Shown piece after piece: positions 60,277 to 64,000 of a stretch of DNA of 64,000 nucleotides (the first letter of the stretch is position 1; each line of letters starts with the position of its first letter). The stretch comes from Akkermansiaceae bacterium (lineage in GTDB: Bacteria; Verrucomicrobiota; Verrucomicrobiia; Verrucomicrobiales; DEV007). Made by a program: the position numbers and the translations under genes. The notes under the pieces are model-generated. The model was given only the letters and a program-made list of their open reading frames with translations. It did no database searches and was not told the DNA's origin. The stretch spans positions 371,469 through 435,468 of the forward strand of contig JACKQE010000003.1 in NCBI GenBank assembly GCA_024233005.1. The letters run 5' to 3'.

Positions 60277-62049
60277 ATGCCGTTGTCACTTCCCAAACAC
60301 CTTTCAGCCGCTCTGGTGGCCAGTTTGCTGGCGTGCGGGTTGGGGAATGTCCGCGCCCAGAGCGATCCCGTGGCACGGGCCCAGGCGGAGCGGCAGGCAG
60401 CCTTGGCCGTTTCTGAAGAAGGAACCACCGGCACGGAAACCGAAAAGGCCGATCCCAGCCAGGACCGAACCCCGCTCGGAGTCGACATTGCCGCGCTGAG
60501 ACTGATCGCCCATCAGGACCGGGTCGACACCGTGGCCGCGCCGGGAGAAACCCGTATTGAGATCGATCCGGCGATCGCAGCCCCCCAGGGACTGCCCCAG
60601 AGTCTGGAAAAGTATCTCGACCAACCACTCTCCATGGCGCTGCTGGCAGAAATTGCCCAGCATCTCATTCAGCTCTGGCGCGATACGGACCATCCTCTCG
60701 TCGATGTCTATTTCCCCGAACAAAACATCACTCAGGGCCGCCTTCAAATCGTGGTCCGGGAAGCTGTTCTGGGAGAAGTCCGGACGGAAGGAGTCAGGCA
60801 TGCCTCACCGGAATACCTCAAGAAGCAGATCCGGATCGCCGCCGGAGAACGGATCAGCCGGAAGGTGGTGGAGGCGGATCTGGACTGGCTCAATGAAAAC
60901 CCGGCGCGCCGGGTCGATCTGATTTATGCCCGGGGAGAGGCCGACGGCACCAGCGACATCATCCTCAAAACCGACGAGCAAAAGCCGGTCAACTTTTACA
61001 CCGGATTCGCCAATACCGGCCTCGACCTGACCGGGGAAAATGAATGGTCCACCGGGGTGAACCTTACCAATCTGCTGCACACCGAACAATCACTGGGATA
61101 TCACTTCAGCGCGGATGAACGCTTCGAACGGTTGCGGTCCCACGCTGTTTTCTACCAGCTTCCATTGTCCTGGCGCCACACGCTCAGTCTCATCGGCGCG
61201 TATGTCTCCAGCGAGGCCCCGGGGGATCCCACCACCTCTCTCCTCCCGTTGGACCTGATGGGCGAAAGCATTCAGGCCACGGCAAACTACCGCATCCCCC
61301 TCCCCCGCCGCGGACTGCCGGTGCGGCATTACTTCACTCTCGGAGCCGACTACAAAAGCACCAACACCGATCTCGTGTTCGGGGGCGAATCGGTGTTCGA
61401 CTCCTCCGCGGCCGTCGTCCAGTACCGCGCCGAATATGAGGCCATCCTGACGGACAAACTCGGGCAGACGAGGCTCACCCTGGCCGGAATCTACGCTCCG
61501 GGCGATGTCCTCCTTTACAATGACGATGCCAGCTTCGCCGCGCTCCGGGAAGGGGCCAGCGCCGACTACTGGTATGGCACGGCGGCAGTGGAGCGCACGA
61601 TCCAACTCCCCTCCCGGTTTCTGCTCCAGCTTAGGGCGACCGGCCAATACACTGACTCAAGGCTCATCTCCACCGAACAGGTCCTCGCCGGAGGCTACCT
61701 CACCGTGAGGGGCTTTGACGAAAACCTCGTCCGCGGCGACTACGGCGTGATTTGCAATGCGGATCTGATTTTCCCGTCTCTCGGCGTGCTGCATCCATGC
61801 TTCCCCCGGATGGATGACAAATTCAACCTCCTCCTGTTCTATGACGGGGCTTGGCTGGGCAATGTCGATGCCCCCGAGACCGAGCCCGGTCCCTCGCTCC
61901 AGAGTGTGGGGGTGGGCTTCACCTGGCGCTTCGGGGAAAAAGCCCAGGCCCGGGCGACCTATGGCTGGAACGCCGGCACCCACGGGCTGGCCGAACCGGA
62001 AGCCATCAGTGATGGCAAGCTGCACTTCGGGGTCATCGTGACCTTTTAG
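60277..62049 (+). CDS. TpsB outer-membrane transporter (ShlB/FhaC/HecB family)
   Basis: A 590-residue Omp85-superfamily protein. The signal peptide (1-26, ending NVRAQS) is followed by a low-complexity acidic stretch, POTRA-like domains (about 85-225; TQGRLQIVVREAVLGEVRTE), and a beta-barrel (about 235-590) with the conserved LTVRGFDE motif (VRGF lid-lock motif of FhaC-type channels) and a C-terminal Phe (VIVTF). It exports the adjacent TpsA across the outer membrane. It follows TpsA by 8 bp, the typical gene order. Confidence 0.94.
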   Translation: MPLSLPKHLSAALVASLLACGLGNVRAQSDPVARAQAERQAALAVSEEGTTGTETEKADPSQDRTPLGVDIAALRLIAHQDRVDTVAAPGETRIEIDPAIAAPQGLPQSLEKYLDQPLSMALLAEIAQHLIQLWRDTDHPLVDVYFPEQNITQGRLQIVVREAVLGEVRTEGVRHASPEYLKKQIRIAAGERISRKVVEADLDWLNENPARRVDLIYARGEADGTSDIILKTDEQKPVNFYTGFANTGLDLTGENEWSTGVNLTNLLHTEQSLGYHFSADERFERLRSHAVFYQLPLSWRHTLSLIGAYVSSEAPGDPTTSLLPLDLMGESIQATANYRIPLPRRGLPVRHYFTLGADYKSTNTDLVFGGESVFDSSAAVVQYRAEYEAILTDKLGQTRLTLAGIYAPGDVLLYNDDASFAALREGASADYWYGTAAVERTIQLPSRFLLQLRATGQYTDSRLISTEQVLAGGYLTVRGFDENLVRGDYGVICNADLIFPSLGVLHPCFPRMDDKFNLLLFYDGAWLGNVDAPETEPGPSLQSVGVGFTWRFGEKAQARATYGWNAGTHGLAEPEAISDGKLHFGVIVTF

Positions 62050-62322
62050 ACGGAGCCCTCGGTGAAGCGCAGGCCGCCCGCGGAGACGGTCGGGGTTCGC
62101 CTTACGAACCGAGACGATTTCGTGACAGGCGAACTCAATTTAACTCATCTCGTTGCCAATGGAAGGGAACGCAGTGGGAAGGAGACCGGACTGTTGCTCC
62201 CAGCAAGGAACTTGAGGAGGAATGGAAAACGCCAAGATCATCCCATGGGAAAAGGACAACGCCCGGGCGGCCCCGTGGTAACAGCGACTGCCCGCCTCCG
62301 ACTGGATCGGTGCCTGGGACCA

Positions 62323-62400
62323 TCAAGAACTTCCTCCTTCAAATGCCCCGTCCCTTTGTGCGCGCCCCCCTTCGACAATGAACCGCGCTCGTCTCATCAT
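62323..62400 (-). pseudogene. Remnant of a REP-associated (RAYT) transposase start
   Basis: On the minus strand the frame begins MMRRARFIVEG, which matches the typical start of verrucomicrobial RAYT/Y1-type transposases, but ends after 25 codons with no HUH or Tyr catalytic motif. Upstream, TTGCAC and TACCAT are spaced by 17 bp, as a promoter. Most of the gene has been lost. Confidence 0.5.
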
Positions 62401-62483
62401 GAGGCGATGGTAGCAGAGTGGGGAAAATGGTGCAAACTTCTTTTTACACTCTCGCCCCTTTATAAATCTTTACCACGGCGCGA

Positions 62484-62545
62484 CTCGTGCGGGTGCCCTT
62501 TCATTTACTCCGGCGAAGCCGCACTCGGGCAACCACTAGCACGAG
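62484..62545. repeat. REP/BIME-like imperfect palindrome
   Basis: CTCGTGC (62484-62490) pairs with GCACGAG (62539-62545) and GGGTGCCC (62491-62498) with GGGCAACC (62527-62534, one mismatch). An inner CCGGCGAAGCCG forms a further hairpin. Upstream of a RAYT-like start, this fits a REP/BIME element. Confidence 0.55.
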
Positions 62546-62582
62546 GCGTGACGGGAGCGGTCGTTTGCCCTTGCGCCTAGGT

Positions 62583-62601
62583 GGCCTCCGCTTCGGCGGC
62601 A
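62583..62601. repeat. Second REP-like hairpin (inverted to the first)
   Basis: GGCCTCCGCTTCGGCGGC-type sequence forms a GC-rich hairpin. Its GCTTCG core is inverted relative to the CGAAGC core at about 62512, as in BIMEs. Confidence 0.45.
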
Positions 62602-62604
62602 GCG

Positions 62605-63051
62605 CTAAGCGTTGAGCGAGGTAAGATTGTCGTAAATTTCTGGATCCCCCCATTCGTAATCACCAGTTAGCTCTCCGTTTAGAACTAAATCATTGACCAA
62701 CTCTTCAACTAATTGGAGTGGGACAAAATAGCATTCTTCGATGTTGGAGGTTTCTCCGCCTTCCACTGGTAGCGGTTTCCTTTGCCCAGACGATTCTTTC
62801 GTCCGTAAGAACCTATCAAAATCCAACGAAACTACTGCCGAATCCGATTCTCCCAGATAAAGAGAGAGTTCGGTAGCTCCTCGAAATGTCGCTTCACCGT
62901 TATTTTGGTGGTAACTTCCGATTGCTACTTCTCCAAGGCATTGCTTTCCGATTTCAGAGGTGTGAAGTAATTCTCTAACCCGCATTGGATCTGGGTTGAT
63001 CTCCACATCTTCACGGTTCCATCCTTTACAAAATCTAATCTCGAAACTCAT
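62605..63051 (-). CDS. Candidate immunity protein for the adjacent toxin
   Basis: A 148-residue acidic soluble protein without signal or membrane segments. I do not recognise its family. Visible features are IRFCKGWNREDVEINPDPMR, ELSLYLGESDSAVVSLDFDR, and an acidic C-terminus (VLNGELTGDYEWGDPEIYDN). It starts 2 bp after the toxin stop codon and in the same direction, the standard placement of an immunity gene, and is acidic like many such proteins. It is more AT-rich than the backbone. Function is inferred only from position. Confidence 0.6.
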   Translation of the reverse strand: MSFEIRFCKGWNREDVEINPDPMRVRELLHTSEIGKQCLGEVAIGSYHQNNGEATFRGATELSLYLGESDSAVVSLDFDRFLRTKESSGQRKPLPVEGGETSNIEECYFVPLQLVEELVNDLVLNGELTGDYEWGDPEIYDNLTSLNA

Positions 63052-63053
63052 GG

Positions 63054-64000
63054 TTACAGATTTGCGTCAGCAATATCATACCATTGGCCGCCTTTCTTGA
63101 ACTGCGTTACTGTCCCCTGCACTCCGTCTATTAGGATTTCAGTTACTCCAGTGTGACCAGCTCGAGCAAATGCATCAAATCCGTTCGTTTCGCTTACTAC
63201 CCGTAGTTCTCGCACACCGAGTTTCTGAGCAATTTCAGGCAGACCTCTCGTCCAATCACCAGCATCGAAGCACCCCCTGCAGACATGATGACCTTCCGTG
63301 ACGATTGTTATGGCCTTATTGGCGATACCTGGTGCACCGCTTGCTTTGAGGGTGTCATCAAGTTGCGCCAATGCCTGGGCTTCTGCATGGCGAGCCGAAG
63401 TTTTGCTCTTGTTCGAAACGAGGCCAGCAATTCGTTGCCTTATTGTCTCAAAGTCTCCTCCCGGAGTCATTGAAGGCGGTGCGCCTAAACGGAAATACCC
63501 GAGGTCGTCAGTTGTTGCCAGAGCAATCGGAGCCCACTCTCCACTATTAACGGTTCTTGAGATACCAAACCGTGTTCTTAGCTCAGTAATCAGGTCGGAT
63601 GCTTCATCAAGAGAATTGAGCATCTTTGCGTTGTTGCCGATCGCGTCCGCAAGTTGGATCCGGGCAGTTTGATTAAAGCCCCTACCATGAACGCTCTCCA
63701 CACCGTCGAGCGCCTCATCAAACCACGCCATAACATGTTCAGCAGCTTCGCGCTGAGCTTGCTGCACGGATGCCCCATTTTTTCTCGCAGTTTCGTATGC
63801 CGTTTCGAACCATGCTACTCCTCGGTCGACTCCTGCCTTGCACAAATTATGCACCCACACGCCACCCTGCCCCGCGAAGTAAGTATGGTGATCGGCGACC
63901 GCGAAGTTGTAGGTGGTGAACGTCTGTCCGGGCGGGGCCACCTCCCGGGTCTTGTCCGCGACCCAGGCCCGGGTGCCGTCGCGCAGCGAGAGGATGTCGC
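63054..64000 (-). CDS. Polymorphic toxin C-terminus with Hint-like and deaminase-like domains (5' part outside window)
   Basis: The frame is open to the right window edge, so the N-terminal (delivery) part is missing. The first visible segment (DGTRAWVADKTREV, TFTTYNFAVADHHTYFAGQ, VWVHN) matches the end of a pretoxin-Hint domain found in Rhs and other polymorphic toxins. It is followed by a separate C-terminal domain. Its His-Ala-Glu (codons 63381-63389, RHAEAQALAQL) and CRGC (codons 63270-63281) match the HxE...CxxC zinc site of the nucleic-acid deaminase superfamily. It ends at 63054, two bases before the candidate immunity gene. The exact deaminase family is not assigned. Confidence 0.75.
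   Translation of the reverse strand, partial: DILSLRDGTRAWVADKTREVAPPGQTFTTYNFAVADHHTYFAGQGGVWVHNLCKAGVDRGVAWFETAYETARKNGASVQQAQREAAEHVMAWFDEALDGVESVHGRGFNQTARIQLADAIGNNAKMLNSLDEASDLITELRTRFGISRTVNSGEWAPIALATTDDLGYFRLGAPPSMTPGGDFETIRQRIAGLVSNKSKTSARHAEAQALAQLDDTLKASGAPGIANKAITIVTEGHHVCRGCFDAGDWTRGLPEIAQKLGVRELRVVSETNGFDAFARAGHTGVTEILIDGVQGTVTQFKKGGQWYDIADANL

Larger units (their letters stand above)
62050..62604. other. Non-coding accessory junction with RAYT remnant and palindromes
   Basis: This stretch of about 555 bp contains no supported intact gene. A short ORF from about 62222 (MENAKIIPWEKDNARAAPW) follows an AGGAGGA sequence but has no further support. The interval holds a transposase-like start (62323-62400) and REP/BIME-like palindromes (62484-62545 and 62583-62601). 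Confidence 0.6.

Noticed and set aside
62062..62580. A 172-codon plus-strand frame in the accessory junction
   Set aside because: Composition is low-complexity, no domain, and it covers the RAYT remnant and palindromes on the other strand.
62526..62617. An integron attC-like site next to the immunity gene
   Set aside because: GCTCAAC near the gene end fits one attC core, but the opposite end reads GTTGCCC, which does not fit GTTRRRY. A REP/BIME explanation fits better.
1..64000. CRISPR arrays, tRNA or rRNA genes
   Set aside because: No regularly spaced repeats or tRNA/rRNA-like sequence were seen on either strand by eye; a tRNAscan/Infernal run would settle this.

Overview
The window looks like a chromosomal segment of a member of the Verrucomicrobiota. 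The inference rests on gene content: a DUF1501 + DUF1549/DUF1553 pair with a Planctomycete-type CxxCH domain, a cytochrome c gene of the verrucomicrobial DUF6797 type, a huge Ser/Thr kinase fused to a propeller and TPRs, pilin-like genes of the Verru_Chthon style, and a high-GC backbone cut by short AT-rich promoter islands. No rRNA, tRNA, CRISPR array or intact insertion sequence was seen. Few genes have a recognisable Shine-Dalgarno sequence.

Layout. 0-6 kb: a CHAT-TPR protein, an S9 peptidase, an exported membrane protein and a small lipoprotein. 6.3-10.4 kb: a minus-strand housekeeping run xseB-dxs-trpC-AEC transporter, with a 4-bp dxs/trpC overlap. 10.6-16 kb: DUF1501, the DUF1549/DUF1553 cytochrome protein and inorganic pyrophosphatase. 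16-34.9 kb: a long minus-strand type IV pilus/type II secretion-like locus (prepilin, OmpA-like protein, PilC, PilB, unknown 233-aa protein, secretin, PilP-, PilO- and fused PilM/PilN-like proteins, major pilin, PilT, second pilin, and a trio of pilin-like proteins). It is interrupted by an ABC transporter/His-rich protein operon (29.1-31.8 kb). 35.2-37.8 kb: a divergent operon of three exported proteins, the first ending in a dockerin/EF-hand-like pair, closed by a strong terminator.

37.9-42.3 kb holds a Nudix protein, a two-domain glycosyltransferase and UDP-galactopyranose mutase, which suggests a galactofuranose-containing surface glycan. 42.4-51.1 kb holds the DUF6797-type cytochrome protein and the 1916-aa kinase. 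51.1-62.1 kb is a two-partner secretion locus: a CHASE2 class III cyclase is divergent from a FecR-domain protein, a 2105-aa filamentous-hemagglutinin-like TpsA and its TpsB transporter. The 82-bp cyclase/FecR gap holds two operator-like dyads.

The right end (62.1-64 kb) is an accessory region: a remnant of a REP-associated (RAYT) transposase start with REP/BIME-like palindromes, then a candidate immunity gene and the C-terminus of a polymorphic toxin (Hint-like segment followed by a deaminase-like HAE...CxxC domain) that runs off the window. The strongest candidates for new biology are the cyclase-FecR-TpsA-TpsB module, the deaminase-like toxin/immunity pair, and the pilus locus with its SSR-containing pilin leader and partner secreted trio.
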